In this document: positions 15,168 to 25,175 of the stretch, piece after piece
How the letters are laid out: each line of letters opens with the position of its first letter
How positions within the stretch are numbered: the stretch's first letter is position 1
Assembly: GCF_003932715.1 (NCBI RefSeq)
Contig: NZ_CP020700.1
Span: 6,904,501-6,968,500, forward strand
Reading direction: 5' to 3'
DNA: 64,000 nt
Origin: Streptomyces tsukubensis
Lineage (GTDB): Bacteria; Actinomycetota; Actinomycetes; Streptomycetales; Streptomycetaceae
Program-made: the position numbers and the translations under genes
The notes under the pieces: generated by a model
Told to the model about the DNA's origin: nothing
Database searches by the model: none
The model's input: only the letters and a program-made list of their open reading frames with translations

Positions 15168-16140
15168 TCCTGGCCAGCACCGGGAGATGGTCGCTGCCGG
15201 TCCGGTCCAGGGCGCGGATATGGGCGACCTTCGCGTTCCTGGCCAGGACCTGGTCGATCCGGGCCAGGGGCAGGGACGCCGGCCAGCTGAACGCCAGGGT
15301 GCCCGCCGGGGCGTTCAGCTGGGAGGTCACGGGTGCCAGACCGCGGTCCGCGACCGTGGAGTTCAGATCGCCCATCAGAAGGACGCGCTCCGTCTCCTCC
15401 GCTTCGATGGCCCGGCCCAGATAGCGGGCGCTCTCGTCCCGGCGGGCCGTGCCGAAGCCGGAGGCGGGGGACATCCGGACGGACGGGAGGTGGGCGACGT
15501 ACACCGCGATCTCGCCCTTCGGGGTGTGCGCGGTGGCGCGCAGGCCGCGCCGCCAGTCCCGGGGGACGTCCTGGGGGCGGATGTCGACCGGGCGGATATC
15601 GGTGAGGGGGTGGCGGGACCAGAGGGCGACGGTGCCTTCGACGGCGAGATGCGGATAGCCGGGGGAGAGGATCTCGCGATAGGCGGGCAGGGCGGCGGGC
15701 ACCACCTCCTCCAGGGCGATCAGATCCGCGCCCGCCCCGGCGAGTTGCCGGGCCGTGCCCGCCGGGTCCGGATTGACGTCGCTGACGTTGTGCTGGAGGG
15801 CGGTGAGGTCGTACGGGGTGTCCTCGTCCGCGAGCAGGGCGCCGCCGTGGGCGATCAGCCAGGCGGCGCCCGGCAGGGCGCAGGCGGCCAGGGCGAGTGC
15901 CGAACGGCGCCACAGGGCCACGGCGGCGAGCGGGAGGGCCGCGAGCGGCAGCCACGGCTGGAAGGTCTCCAGCAGACTGCCGAGGCGCGGACCGGCGTTG
16001 GGGACCGGGTCGGGATAGAGGGAGACCAGGGCCAGCAGGGGGGCGAGGACCAGGACGGCCCGGGCCCGGAGCCGCCGGCCGGAGTGGCGGGACCTGCGCT
16101 GCCGGGCGGCGGCTTCCGGGGCCGTACCGTCGGGTGTCAT
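15157..16140 (-). CDS. Membrane-anchored endonuclease/exonuclease/phosphatase family protein
   Basis: A 327-residue protein. A basic N terminus is followed by three hydrophobic segments (about residues 26-45, 62-80 and 82-100). The EEP catalytic domain is on the far side of the membrane: QHNVSDV, E at ALEEV, HLPSVRM, GDLNST and DHLPVLARI are the conserved motif residues. Such proteins are annotated as endonuclease/exonuclease/phosphatase; the real substrate (lipid phosphate, nucleic acid or other) is unknown. The ATG at 16140 has AGGAG upstream. The 212 bases upstream of its start (16141-16352) contain no gene and should hold its promoter. Confidence 0.9.
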   Translation of the reverse strand: MTPDGTAPEAAARQRRSRHSGRRLRARAVLVLAPLLALVSLYPDPVPNAGPRLGSLLETFQPWLPLAALPLAAVALWRRSALALAACALPGAAWLIAHGGALLADEDTPYDLTALQHNVSDVNPDPAGTARQLAGAGADLIALEEVVPAALPAYREILSPGYPHLAVEGTVALWSRHPLTDIRPVDIRPQDVPRDWRRGLRATAHTPKGEIAVYVAHLPSVRMSPASGFGTARRDESARYLGRAIEAEETERVLLMGDLNSTVADRGLAPVTSQLNAPAGTLAFSWPASLPLARIDQVLARNAKVAHIRALDRTGSDHLPVLARIRF

Positions 16141-16352
16141 GCGCCGCTCCTGTCGGGGGACTGCGGAATCCCCGGGGACGACGTCATCGTACGAACGTGC
16201 GGTTCCCGGCGGTGCGGCCGGGGGCGGCGGTGGGCGGCGGGGTGCGGTGAGCGGCAGGCGGCGCGCGACGAGCGGCCCGCCTCGTCCGCTGAACGGACCC
16301 GGAGGCGCAGGGGTGCGGGGTCAGCCCACCCGGCCCCGGACCGCGGCGGCGT

Positions 16353-18350
16353 TCAGCCGACGTGGACCCGGGGGCGGCGGGCCGGGTCCGGTTCCGCGCG
16401 GCGCAGGACCTCGCGGACCACCGGGGCCGTCTCGCCCTCGCCGAAGACCAGGAACTTCAGCAGATGGCTCACCGGATGGCCCTCGGTCCAGGTGAAGTAG
16501 GCGTGGGGGATCCCCCCGGTCTCGTCCCGCAGCCGCATCAGGACCGCCGCGATCGTGTTCGGTACGGTCGGGCCCGCGACCCGCAGCCGCCGCACCCCGA
16601 ACCGCTCCGAGCCGTGGACCACCAGATCCTCGGTGAAGTCCGACGAATCCCTGATGACGACCTCCAGGAAGAGCAGCGGCCGTTTGCCGGGGATATGGGT
16701 CTCCTCGCGTTTGCGGTACTCCTTCGCCCGGTACTCCGCCTTGGTGTGCTCGGTCGGATCGCTGGCGACGACCAGCAGCGGGCCCTTCGCCGCCGCCTCG
16801 TGGACCAGCCGCTCCGCCGTGCTGTCGAAGACGACGTCCGCCGCCCGCAGCTCGAACGCCCGGTGCACCCGGGAGGCGAAGGACGTCACCAGGATGGCGA
16901 GGATGAACAGCGCGGCGATCTTGATGCCGTCGGGGCGTTCGATGACATTGGTGACCGTGGTGTAGAGGAAGACGGCGGTGATGGTGCCGAAGCCGATCGC
17001 CGCCCGCCGGTCCCCGGCCTGATGGGCGAAGACGGTGACCGCCAGGGCGGCCGACAGCATCAGGACCAGCACCCCCGTGGCGTACGCCCCGCTCTGCTTG
17101 TCGACGTTCGCGTCGAAGTAGACCGTGATGCCGGTGGCGATCGCCATGAAGACCAGGACCAGCGGACGGACCGCCCTGGTCCATTCGGGTGCCATGCCGT
17201 AGCGGGGGAGGAAACGGGGCACCAGGTTCAGCAGCCCGGCGAGCGCCGAGGCACCGGCGAACCACAGGATGCAGATCGTCGAGACGTCGTACACCGTCCC
17301 GAAGACCTCGCCCAGCTCTTGGTGGGCGAGGTAGGCGAGGGCGCGGCCGTTCGCCGGGCCGCCGGACTCGAAGGCCGACTCGGGGATGAGCATCACCGTG
17401 CTCAGGCTGGACAGCAGCAGAAAGCTGCTCATGATCAGCGCGGCGGTGGTGAGCAGCTTGCGGGTGTCGCGGATCCGTCCGGCCGGATTCTCGTACGTAT
17501 CGCCGGGAGCGCCTTTGATCTGCGGCATCACCGCGACCCCGGTCTCGAAGCCGGACATCCCGAGTGCCAGCTTCGGGAAGACGATCAGTGCCACCCCGAC
17601 GGCGGCCAGGGGCGACGAGTGCTCGGCGAGCATCGCGTGCCACCAGTCGCCGACGACGACGGGCTCGGTCAGGATCCGGGCCGCCGATGCGACGACCACC
17701 ACCAGATTGAGCAGCAGATAGACGGCCACCAGGGGGACGGCGACCCCGATGGCCTCGCGGAAGCCCTTCAGGAAGACGACGCCGAGGAGACCGATGAGGC
17801 CCAGGGTGATCCAGAGGTTCTCGCCGTGGAGGAAGGACGGGGCGTACGGGTTCTCCACGATATGCGCCGAGGCGTCGGCCGCCGACAGGGTGATGGTGAT
17901 GATGAAGTCGGTGGCCGCGAACCCCAGCAGGACCAGGACCAGCAGCTTCCCCGTCCACCAGGGCAGCAGCCGCTCCAGCATGGCGATGGAGCCCTCGCCG
18001 TGCGGTGAGCGGCGGGCCACCCGGCGGTAGACGGGGAGGGCGCCGAAGAGGGTCAGGGCGATCAGCACCAGGGTCGCCAGCGGGGAGACCAGACCGGCGG
18101 CGAGGACCGCGATACCGGGGGCGTAGCCGAGGCTGGAGAAGTAGTCGACACCGGTCAGACACATCACCCGGTACCAGCGGTGGCCCCCGCCGTCGGGGCG
18201 CGGAGTGCCGTGCGGTCCCGGATGGCGGGCGGTCTGCTCGCTGAGCCCGCTGAGCAGCCAGGCACGGCAGCGGGCGGCAGCCGTTCCGCCTTCGCCGGGC
18301 GCCCCCGCGGGGGCGGAGGCCTCCGGTCCGCTCGTACCTGCTCCGCTCAT
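16353..18350 (-). CDS. APC-family permease, KimA-like (probable K+ importer)
   Basis: A 665-residue protein with a 55-residue Ala/Gly-rich cytoplasmic N terminus, about 12 membrane segments (about residues 60-480), and a cytoplasmic C-terminal domain of about 170 residues. Motifs are [15 protein letters not shown] at the first helix and [17 protein letters not shown] in the middle. Architecture and length match KimA, the high-affinity K+/H+ symporter of the APC superfamily whose C-terminal domain is a regulatory USP-like fold. Location directly upstream of and divergent from kdp supports a K+ role. Assignment to KimA rather than an amino-acid permease is probable, not certain. The ATG at 18350 has GGAG 6 bases upstream. 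Confidence 0.75.
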   Translation of the reverse strand: MSGAGTSGPEASAPAGAPGEGGTAAARCRAWLLSGLSEQTARHPGPHGTPRPDGGGHRWYRVMCLTGVDYFSSLGYAPGIAVLAAGLVSPLATLVLIALTLFGALPVYRRVARRSPHGEGSIAMLERLLPWWTGKLLVLVLLGFAATDFIITITLSAADASAHIVENPYAPSFLHGENLWITLGLIGLLGVVFLKGFREAIGVAVPLVAVYLLLNLVVVVASAARILTEPVVVGDWWHAMLAEHSSPLAAVGVALIVFPKLALGMSGFETGVAVMPQIKGAPGDTYENPAGRIRDTRKLLTTAALIMSSFLLLSSLSTVMLIPESAFESGGPANGRALAYLAHQELGEVFGTVYDVSTICILWFAGASALAGLLNLVPRFLPRYGMAPEWTRAVRPLVLVFMAIATGITVYFDANVDKQSGAYATGVLVLMLSAALAVTVFAHQAGDRRAAIGFGTITAVFLYTTVTNVIERPDGIKIAALFILAILVTSFASRVHRAFELRAADVVFDSTAERLVHEAAAKGPLLVVASDPTEHTKAEYRAKEYRKREETHIPGKRPLLFLEVVIRDSSDFTEDLVVHGSERFGVRRLRVAGPTVPNTIAAVLMRLRDETGGIPHAYFTWTEGHPVSHLLKFLVFGEGETAPVVREVLRRAEPDPARRPRVHVG

Positions 18351-18444
18351 CCGCGCTCCAGGATTCTCCGGCCGGATTGCGACGTTCCGCAGTCCGCCGT
18401 GTCGTTCCTGTCATCCTCGCCCGGCCCTGTGTTCCCGGCAGCCC

Positions 18445-18552
18445 GTACGGACTCCGTACAGGACGCGTCAAGAGCGGTCACCGCGCCGTAAGGGACGTGT
18501 CAACGAAGACCGCGAACCGTCCGAAACGGGGTTTCCTCGAACAGTCCGAAAC
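18445..18552. promoter_or_regulatory. Repeated sites in the divergent permease/kdp intergenic region
   Basis: A dyad GTACGG-ACT-CCGTAC lies at 18445-18459. A direct repeat GGACG(C/T)GTCAA occurs at 18461-18471 and 18493-18503 (32 bases apart, three helical turns). GTCCGAAAC occurs at 18519-18527 and again at 18544-18552. The sites sit between the divergent KimA-like gene and the kdp operon, where K+-responsive control would be expected. KdpE often binds direct repeats, but no kdpDE genes are in the window, so the binding protein is unknown. Confidence 0.45.
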
Positions 18553-18584
18553 CGAGCAGTTCGAGCAGAAAACAGGAGCTCACG

Positions 18585-18668
18585 ATGGCCGACATGGCCT
18601 TCGTCACCACCACGATCGCGGTGTTCGCGCTGGTGGCCGTCATCGCCAAGGGGGTGGCGAAGCTATGA
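18585..18668 (+). CDS. 27-residue small membrane protein upstream of kdpF
   Basis: A very small gene: MADMAFVTTTIAVFALVAVI followed by AKGVAKL. CAGGAGCT lies just upstream of the ATG at 18585, and its TGA overlaps the ATG of kdpF by 4 bases. The product is a single hydrophobic helix with a short lysine-containing tail, close in size and shape to KdpF but not the same sequence. The ribosome binding site, coupling and operon position support a real gene. A role as a second small subunit or stabiliser of the Kdp complex is inference. Confidence 0.7.
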   Translation: MADMAFVTTTIAVFALVAVIAKGVAKL

Positions 18669-18754
18669 CCACCGAGAACGTCGTCGGCCTGATCGTCGCC
18701 GTCGCCCTTCTGGGCTATCTCGTCCTCGCCCTCCTGTACCCGGAGAGGTTCTAG
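18665..18754 (+). CDS. kdpF: KdpF, small subunit of the K+-transporting ATPase
   Basis: A 29-residue single-helix protein, [20 protein letters not shown] then LALLYPERF. The LYPERF ending is the KdpF hallmark. In the Kdp complex it stabilises KdpA in the membrane. The start overlaps the preceding small gene; kdpA starts 7 bases after its stop. Confidence 0.92.
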   Translation: MTTENVVGLIVAVALLGYLVLALLYPERF

Positions 18755-18761
18755 CCCCGAC

Positions 18762-20450
18762 ATGAGTTCCGTACTTGCCGGCGTGCTCCAGCTGCTGGCG
18801 CTGATCGCCGCGCTCGCGCTGGTGCACCGTCCCCTCGGCGACTACATGGCCCGGGTCTACTCCTCCGACAAGCATCTGCGGGTCGAGAAGTGGATCTACA
18901 AGGGCATAGGGGCCGACCCGAACACGGAGATGCGCTGGACCGCCTACCTCCGCGGGATCCTGGCCTTCTCCGCCGTATCGGTCCTCTTCCTCTACCTGCT
19001 CCAGCGGGTGCAGGGTTCGCTGCCCGGGTCCCTCGGCTTCCAGTCGATCGACCCGGACCAGGCGTTCAACACGGCCGCCTCCTTCGTCGCCAACACCAAC
19101 TGGCAGTCCTACTACGGCGAGCAGGCCATGGGCCATGTCGTCCAGACGGGCGGCCTCGCGGTCCAGAACTTCGTCTCCGCAGCCGTCGGCATGGCGGTCG
19201 CGGTCGCCCTGGTCCGCGGCTTCGTCCGCAGCCGCACCGGTGAACTGGGCAACTTCTGGTCCGACCTGGTGCGCGGGGTGACCCGTATCCTGCTGCCGAT
19301 CTCCGTGATCGGCGCGATCGTCCTGGTGGCCCTGGGCGCCATCCAGAACTTCTCCGGAATCCACGACGTCGGCCAGTTCATGGGCGGCAGCCAGCAGTGG
19401 AACGGCGGAGCGGTCGCCTCCCAGGAGGCCATCAAGGAGCTGGGCACCAACGGCGGCGGCTACTTCAACGCCAACTCCGCCCACCCCTTCGAGAACCCCA
19501 ACCCGCTCTCCAACCTGCTGGAGATCTTCCTCATCCTGCTGATCCCGTTCTCCCTGACCCGGACCTTCGGGCGGATGACCGGAAGCGTCAAGCAGGGGTA
19601 CGCGATCCTCGGCACGATGGCGCTGATCTGGGTCGGCTTCACCGCCCTGATGATGTGGACCGAGTTCGCCCACCCCGGCCCGGCATTCCAGGAGGCGGGC
19701 GGTGCCTTCGAGGGCAAGGAGGTCCGCTTCGGCGTCGGCGGCTCGGCGATCTTCGCCGTGGCCACCACCCTCACCTCCACCGGAGCGGTCAACAGCTTCC
19801 ACTCCTCCTACACCGGCTTCGGCGGCGGCATCACGATGCTGGGCATGCAGCTCGGCGAGATCGCCCCCGGCGGCGTCGGCTCCGGACTCTACGGAATGCT
19901 GATCATGGCGATCATCGCGGTCTTCATCGCCGGACTGATGGTCGGCCGGACCCCCGAATACCTGGGCAAGAAGATCGGCACCCGCGAGATCAAATTCGCC
20001 GCCTGCTACATCCTCGTCACCCCGGTCCTGGTCCTCGGCTTCACCGCTCTCGCGATCGCCCTGCCGACCCCGCCGGACTCGATGACCAACACCGCCGCCA
20101 ACGCGGTCGCGGGCTCGGGCGCCCACGGATTCTCCGAGATCCTGTACGCCTACACCTCGGGCGCCAACAACAACGGCTCGGCCTTCGCCGGACTCAACGC
20201 CGACACCGAATGGTTCAACACCACCATCGGCATCGCGATGCTGCTGGGCCGGTTCCTGCCGATGGTCCTCGTCCTCGCCCTGGCCGGCTCACTGGCCGAG
20301 CAGCGGCCCGTACCCGCCACCGCGGGCACCCTCCGCACCGAGAAGCCGCTCTTCACCGGGCTGCTGGTCGGCACGATCCTCATCCTCACCGGACTCACCT
20401 ACTTCCCGGCCCTCGCGCTGGGCCCGCTCGCCGAAGGGCTTGCGTCATGA
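18762..20450 (+). CDS. kdpA: KdpA, K+-binding subunit of the K+-transporting ATPase
   Basis: A 562-residue polytopic membrane protein related to K+ channels. The pore-loop motifs that form the selectivity filter are visible: [26 protein letters not shown] and [11 protein letters not shown]. Length is normal for KdpA. It forms the K+-selective pathway of the high-affinity Kdp pump, powered by KdpB. The start codon is 7 bases after kdpF, and the stop overlaps the start of kdpB by 4 bases. Confidence 0.98.
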   Translation: MSSVLAGVLQLLALIAALALVHRPLGDYMARVYSSDKHLRVEKWIYKGIGADPNTEMRWTAYLRGILAFSAVSVLFLYLLQRVQGSLPGSLGFQSIDPDQAFNTAASFVANTNWQSYYGEQAMGHVVQTGGLAVQNFVSAAVGMAVAVALVRGFVRSRTGELGNFWSDLVRGVTRILLPISVIGAIVLVALGAIQNFSGIHDVGQFMGGSQQWNGGAVASQEAIKELGTNGGGYFNANSAHPFENPNPLSNLLEIFLILLIPFSLTRTFGRMTGSVKQGYAILGTMALIWVGFTALMMWTEFAHPGPAFQEAGGAFEGKEVRFGVGGSAIFAVATTLTSTGAVNSFHSSYTGFGGGITMLGMQLGEIAPGGVGSGLYGMLIMAIIAVFIAGLMVGRTPEYLGKKIGTREIKFAACYILVTPVLVLGFTALAIALPTPPDSMTNTAANAVAGSGAHGFSEILYAYTSGANNNGSAFAGLNADTEWFNTTIGIAMLLGRFLPMVLVLALAGSLAEQRPVPATAGTLRTEKPLFTGLLVGTILILTGLTYFPALALGPLAEGLAS

Positions 20451-22552
20451 GCACGATAACTCCCTCCAGGGCGCCCCACTCGGACGTGCCCACCGGCCAC
20501 CAGCCGCCCGCCGGCCGGGTCGGCGGCGGCCTCTTCGACCCCCGGCAGCTCCTCGTCTCCCTCCCCGTCGCGCTGCGCAAGCTCGACCCGCGGACCATGG
20601 TCAAGGCCCCGGTCATGTTCGTGGTGCTGATCGGCTCCGTACTGACCACCGGGCTCTCCCTGGCCGACCCCGGCGACTGGTTCGGCTGGGCGATCACCAT
20701 CTGGCTCTGGCTCACGGTGATCTTCGCCAATCTCGCCGAGGCCGTCGCCGAAGGCCGCGGCAAGGCCCAGGCCGACACCCTGCGCAAGGCGAAGACCGAC
20801 ACCGTCGCGCGCCGGATCACCGGTACGGCGGAGGAGCAGGTGCCCGGCACCGAACTCCGCATCGGGGACCTGGTCGTCTGCGAGGCCGGGGACGTCATCC
20901 CCGGTGACGGCGATGTCGTCGAAGGCGTCGCCTCGGTCGACGAGTCCGCCATCACCGGCGAGTCCGCGCCCGTCATCCGGGAGTCCGGCGGCGACCGCAG
21001 CGCGGTCACCGGCGGCACCAAGGTCCTCTCCGACCGGATCGTCGTCAGGATCACCACCAAGCCGGGCGAGACCTTCATCGACCGGATGATCGGTCTCGTC
21101 GAAGGCGCCTCCCGGCAGAAGACGCCCAACGAGATCGCACTCAACATCCTGCTGGCCTCGCTGACCGTCGTCTTCCTGCTGGCCGTCGTCACCCTCAAGC
21201 CCTTCGCGGTCCACGCGGGCGCCGACGAGCAGACGTCGATGATCGTGCTCAGCGCGCTGCTGGTCTGCCTCATCCCGACCACCATCGGCGCCCTGCTCTC
21301 CGCCATCGGCATCGCGGGCATGGACCGGCTCGTCCAGCGGAACGTCCTCGCCATGTCCGGACGGGCCGTCGAGGCCGCGGGCGACGTATCGACCCTGCTC
21401 CTCGACAAGACCGGCACCATCACCCTGGGCAACCGGCAGGCCGCCGAATTCGTCCCGGTCCGCGGCTGCACCGCCGCCGAACTCGCCGACGCAGCCCAGC
21501 TCTCGTCCCTCGCCGACGAGACCCCCGAGGGCCGGTCGATCGTTGTCCTCGCCAAGGAGAAGTACGGACTGCGCGAGCGCCACCGCGGCGAACTCGACCA
21601 CGCCGAGTGGATCGCCTTCACCGCACAGACCCGGATGTCCGGCGTCGACGTCGACGGCCGCAAGATCCGCAAGGGTGCCACCGGATCGGTGGTGAAGTGG
21701 GTGCAGGAACAGGGCGGCGAGGTCGCGGAGGACGCCGAACGGCTCACCGACGAGATCGCCGGCGCGGGCGGTACGCCGCTGCTGGTCGCCGTCGAGGACC
21801 GGGAAGGCGCCCGGATCCTGGGCGTCATCCACCTCAAGGACGTCGTCAAGGAAGGCATGCGCGACCGGTTCGAGGAACTGCGCCGCATGGGCATCAAAAC
21901 CGTCATGATCACGGGCGACAACCCGCTGACGGCCAGGGCCATCGCCGAGGAGGCGGGCGTCGACGACTTCCTCGCCGAGGCCACCCCCGAGGACAAGATG
22001 GCCCTCATCAAACGGGAGCAGGCGGGCGGCAAGCTCGTCGCCATGACCGGCGACGGCACCAACGACGCCCCGGCACTCGCCCAGGCCGACGTCGGCGTCG
22101 CGATGAACACCGGAACCTCGGCCGCCAAGGAGGCCGGGAACATGGTGGACCTCGACTCCAACCCCACCAAACTCATCGAGATCGTCGAGATCGGCAAACA
22201 ACTGCTGATCACCCGGGGCGCGCTGACCACCTTCTCCATCGCCAACGACGTCGCCAAGTACTTCGCGATCATCCCGGCGATCTTCACCGCCGCCTACCCC
22301 GGCCTCGACACCCTCAACATCATGCGGCTCGACTCGCCGGAGTCCGCGATCCTGGCGGCCGTCGTCTTCAACGCGCTGATCATCATCGCCCTGGTGCCCC
22401 TCGCCCTGCGCGGGGTGCGCTACCGGCCCACCAGCGCCGACAAGATGCTCCGCCGCAACCTCGGGATCTACGGGCTCGGCGGACTGATCGCCCCCTTCAT
22501 CGGCATCAAACTCCTCGACCTCATCATCTCCGCTATCCCTGGCATCGGGTGA
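20447..22552 (+). CDS. kdpB: KdpB, catalytic P-type ATPase subunit
   Basis: A 701-residue P-type ATPase. The phosphorylation motif is [10 protein letters not shown], with the actuator loop [11 protein letters not shown]. The nucleotide domain follows, then the hinge motifs [10 protein letters not shown] and [14 protein letters not shown]. The N-terminal extension of about 45 residues is Pro/Gly-rich and variable. It drives K+ uptake in the KdpFABC complex by ATP hydrolysis. It overlaps kdpA by 4 bases and kdpC starts 5 bases after its stop. Confidence 0.98.
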   Translation: MSTITPSRAPHSDVPTGHQPPAGRVGGGLFDPRQLLVSLPVALRKLDPRTMVKAPVMFVVLIGSVLTTGLSLADPGDWFGWAITIWLWLTVIFANLAEAVAEGRGKAQADTLRKAKTDTVARRITGTAEEQVPGTELRIGDLVVCEAGDVIPGDGDVVEGVASVDESAITGESAPVIRESGGDRSAVTGGTKVLSDRIVVRITTKPGETFIDRMIGLVEGASRQKTPNEIALNILLASLTVVFLLAVVTLKPFAVHAGADEQTSMIVLSALLVCLIPTTIGALLSAIGIAGMDRLVQRNVLAMSGRAVEAAGDVSTLLLDKTGTITLGNRQAAEFVPVRGCTAAELADAAQLSSLADETPEGRSIVVLAKEKYGLRERHRGELDHAEWIAFTAQTRMSGVDVDGRKIRKGATGSVVKWVQEQGGEVAEDAERLTDEIAGAGGTPLLVAVEDREGARILGVIHLKDVVKEGMRDRFEELRRMGIKTVMITGDNPLTARAIAEEAGVDDFLAEATPEDKMALIKREQAGGKLVAMTGDGTNDAPALAQADVGVAMNTGTSAAKEAGNMVDLDSNPTKLIEIVEIGKQLLITRGALTTFSIANDVAKYFAIIPAIFTAAYPGLDTLNIMRLDSPESAILAAVVFNALIIIALVPLALRGVRYRPTSADKMLRRNLGIYGLGGLIAPFIGIKLLDLIISAIPGIG

Positions 22553-22557
22553 CGACC

Positions 22558-23235
22558 ATGAACACCTCCGTACGGAACACGGGACGGCTCCTCGCGGCCG
22601 GCCTGCGGGCCCTCCTCGTCCTGACCGTCGTCTGCGGCGTCCTCTACCCGCTCGCCGTCACCGGGGTCGCCCAGACCCTCTTCAAGGACCAGGCCAACGG
22701 CTCCGAAATCAAGGCCGACGGCAAGGTCGTCGGCTCCTCCCTGATCGGCCAGCAGTACCACCTGCCGAAGCAGAACCCCGACGACCCCGACGAGGCACCC
22801 CGCCCCGACCTGCGCTGGTTCCAGCCCCGCCCGGCCAACGGCCTCGGCAGCAACACCGTCAACACCCAGTACTCGCTGATCCTTTCGGGTGCCACCAACC
22901 GGGCCGGGAACAACACCGAGCTGCTCCAGTGGGTGAAGGACGCGAAGGCGGCGGTCATCGCGGACAACACCACGCCCGGCTACCGTCCGAAGCCCTCGGA
23001 CATCCCGCCGGACGCCGTCACCTCCTCCGGCTCGGGACTCGACCCGCACATCTCTCCCGAGTACGCGGAACTCCAGGTCCAGCGGGTCGCGGAACGCAAC
23101 AAGCTCGACGCCGGCCGGGTGGAGAAGCTGGTGAAGAAGCACACCGACGGCCGGATCCTCGGGTTCGTCGGGGAACCGAGGGTCAACGTCCTCGAACTCA
23201 ACACGGCCCTGAAGGAGCTGACCGGGAAGGGCTGA
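22558..23235 (+). CDS. kdpC: KdpC, accessory subunit of the K+-transporting ATPase
   Basis: A 225-residue protein with one N-terminal membrane segment (about residues 12-36) and an extracytoplasmic domain. The KdpC motifs GSSLIGQ, YFQPRP-like (RWFQPRPA) and SGSGLDPHISPEYA are clear, and NVLELN is near the end. It joins KdpB to KdpA. It is the last gene of the operon: a strong hairpin follows and the sensor genes kdpD and kdpE are not here. Confidence 0.97.
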   Translation: MNTSVRNTGRLLAAGLRALLVLTVVCGVLYPLAVTGVAQTLFKDQANGSEIKADGKVVGSSLIGQQYHLPKQNPDDPDEAPRPDLRWFQPRPANGLGSNTVNTQYSLILSGATNRAGNNTELLQWVKDAKAAVIADNTTPGYRPKPSDIPPDAVTSSGSGLDPHISPEYAELQVQRVAERNKLDAGRVEKLVKKHTDGRILGFVGEPRVNVLELNTALKELTGKG

Positions 23236-23253
23236 CAGCAGCCCCCGGCATGG

Positions 23254-23282
23254 TTGCGGGTGCTGCCCGGCAGCACCCGCAA
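23254..23282 (+). terminator. Terminator after kdpC
   Basis: TTGCGGGTGCTG (23254-23265) pairs perfectly with CAGCACCCGCAA (23271-23282) around a 5-base loop. GCTGTTTTG follows, giving a short T tract. It is 19 bases past the kdpC stop and isolates the following ABC genes from kdp. Confidence 0.9.
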
Positions 23283-23354
23283 GCTGTTTTGACGGGTTCT
23301 TGACAGCTGTGAAAACGAGTCGTGGCGAATCTCCCCGCCTCCTACTGTGCCCCC

Positions 23355-25175
23355 ATGCGCATGCTCCGAGGAAAACGGTCCGGGGACGGCAGACGGAAGC
23401 CCGTGGCGGGGCTCGGTACGGGCGGGAGCCCGGGCCCCCGCGACCGCGAAGGACCCGTACGCTATCTGCGCTGGACCGCGGCCCGGCAGCCGCGGCGCAT
23501 CGCCTCCGGAACCCTCTTCGCCACCCTCTGGCTCGGCGGACTGATCCTGATGCCGTATCTGATGTCCCGCGCCGTCGACGACGGACTGGAGAACGGTGAC
23601 CGCGCCACCGCCGCCGCCTGGGTCGCCGCCCTCCTCGCCGCCGCCGCGCTCACCGCCCTCTTCGGCACCCTGCGCCACCGCACCATGTGCCGGGTCCGCC
23701 TCGACGCCGCCTTCCGGACCGTACGCGTCGTCGTCCGCCACTCCACCGCGCTCGGTGCGGCCCTGCAACGCCGCGTCGGCGCCGGGGAGATCGTCACCGT
23801 CGGCCTCGGCGACGCGGCCACCATCGGCAACACCCTCACCTTCCTCGGCCCCGGCATCGGCTGCCTCATCGCCCTGGGCATCGTCGCCTTCCTGCTGTTC
23901 GCCGCCTCCCCGCTGCTCGCCGCCGTCGTCCTGCTCGGCGTCCCGGTCATAGCGCTCTGCGTCGGCCCCCTCCTCGGCCGCCTCCAGAGCACCGAGGCCG
24001 TCTACCGCACCCGGCAGGGCGAACTCGCCTCCCGCTTCGGCGACATCGCGGGCGGGCTGCACGTCCTCAACGCCATCGGCGGCAAGGACGAATACGCCGC
24101 CCGCTACCGGCACGGCTCCCGGGCCCTGCGCGACGAGGGCTACCGCGTCGGAGCCGTCACCAGCTGGATCGGGGCCCTCGCGGTCGGGCTGCCCACCCTC
24201 TTCCTCGCCGTCATCACCTGGATCGCCGCCCGGATGACGGCCCAGGGCCAGCTCACCGTCGGTGAACTCGTCGCCGTCTACGGCTACACCGCCGTCCTCA
24301 ACATCGCCGTCTCGTACCTCATCGAATGCGGCGACGACATCATCCGCGGGCTCGTCGCGGCCCGCCGCGTCCTCGGCTTCCTCGCACTCGAACCCGACAC
24401 CCTCCACGGCGAACCCGGTCCCGCGCTGCCGCCGCCCGACGCGCCCGCGGCCCTCCACGATCCGGACTCCGGGGTCACCGTCACCCCCGGCGCCCTCACC
24501 GCACTCGTCTCGGACCGGCCCGCCGAAACGGCCCTGGTCGCGGACCGCATCGCCGGATTCACCGGCTCCGCCACCACCTGGGGCGGCACCCGGCTCGACC
24601 GGATCGGCATCGGCGCCGTACGCGAGCGGATCCTCGTCGCCGACAACGACGCGGCACTCTTCGCCGGACCCCTGCGCAAGGTGCTCTCCGGCCGCCACGA
24701 CCGCGCCGAAGACCCGATCAGCCGGGCGCTGGAGGCCGCCTTCGCCCACGACATCGTCCGCGGGCTGCCCGGCGGACTGGACGCCCCGGTCCGGGCCGGC
24801 GGCCGGAACCTCTCGGGCGGCCAGCGCCAGCGCGTCCGCCTCGCCCGCGCCCTCCTCGCCGAACCCGACGTCCTGGTCGCCGTCGAACCCACCTCCGCGC
24901 TGGACGCCCACACCGAAGCCGCCGTGGCCACCGGCCTCGCCGCCGCCCGGCAGGGCCGTACCACCGTGGTCACCACCACCTCCCCGCTCGTCCTCGACCG
25001 GGCCGACACCGTGCACTACCTGGTCGACGGCACGGTCGCCGCCACCGGCAGCCACCGCGAACTCCTCACCCGCCACGCCGGATACCGGGCGCTCGTGGCC
25101 CGGGGAGCGGAAGAACCCGGCACAACCGGCCCGGGCCCCCGCGCGGCTACGGAGCGGACGGGGGCCGCCCGATGA
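23355..25175 (+). CDS. ABC exporter half-transporter lacking Walker A
   Basis: A 606-residue membrane-ATPase fusion. Membrane domain with six segments at about residues 45-320; ATPase domain at about 370-580. The signature LSGGQRQR is intact and the D-loop PTSALD is present, but the Walker A position reads LTALVSDRPAETALVADRI, with no GxxGxGK(S/T). Walker B reads VLVAVEPTSALD, with V in place of the usual D. Alone it cannot hydrolyse ATP in the normal way; it can supply the signature to its partner. The ATG at 23355 has no ribosome binding site. A TACTGT box ends 6 bases before it, so a leaderless start is likely; GTG 23322 is an alternative. It overlaps the partner gene by 4 bases. Confidence 0.88.
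   Translation: MRMLRGKRSGDGRRKPVAGLGTGGSPGPRDREGPVRYLRWTAARQPRRIASGTLFATLWLGGLILMPYLMSRAVDDGLENGDRATAAAWVAALLAAAALTALFGTLRHRTMCRVRLDAAFRTVRVVVRHSTALGAALQRRVGAGEIVTVGLGDAATIGNTLTFLGPGIGCLIALGIVAFLLFAASPLLAAVVLLGVPVIALCVGPLLGRLQSTEAVYRTRQGELASRFGDIAGGLHVLNAIGGKDEYAARYRHGSRALRDEGYRVGAVTSWIGALAVGLPTLFLAVITWIAARMTAQGQLTVGELVAVYGYTAVLNIAVSYLIECGDDIIRGLVAARRVLGFLALEPDTLHGEPGPALPPPDAPAALHDPDSGVTVTPGALTALVSDRPAETALVADRIAGFTGSATTWGGTRLDRIGIGAVRERILVADNDAALFAGPLRKVLSGRHDRAEDPISRALEAAFAHDIVRGLPGGLDAPVRAGGRNLSGGQRQRVRLARALLAEPDVLVAVEPTSALDAHTEAAVATGLAAARQGRTTVVTTTSPLVLDRADTVHYLVDGTVAATGSHRELLTRHAGYRALVARGAEEPGTTGPGPRAATERTGAAR

Noticed and set aside
18351..18584. c-di-AMP riboswitch upstream of the KimA-like or kdp genes
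   Set aside because: The region is short and holds dyads and direct repeats only; no riboswitch-like fold could be recognised.
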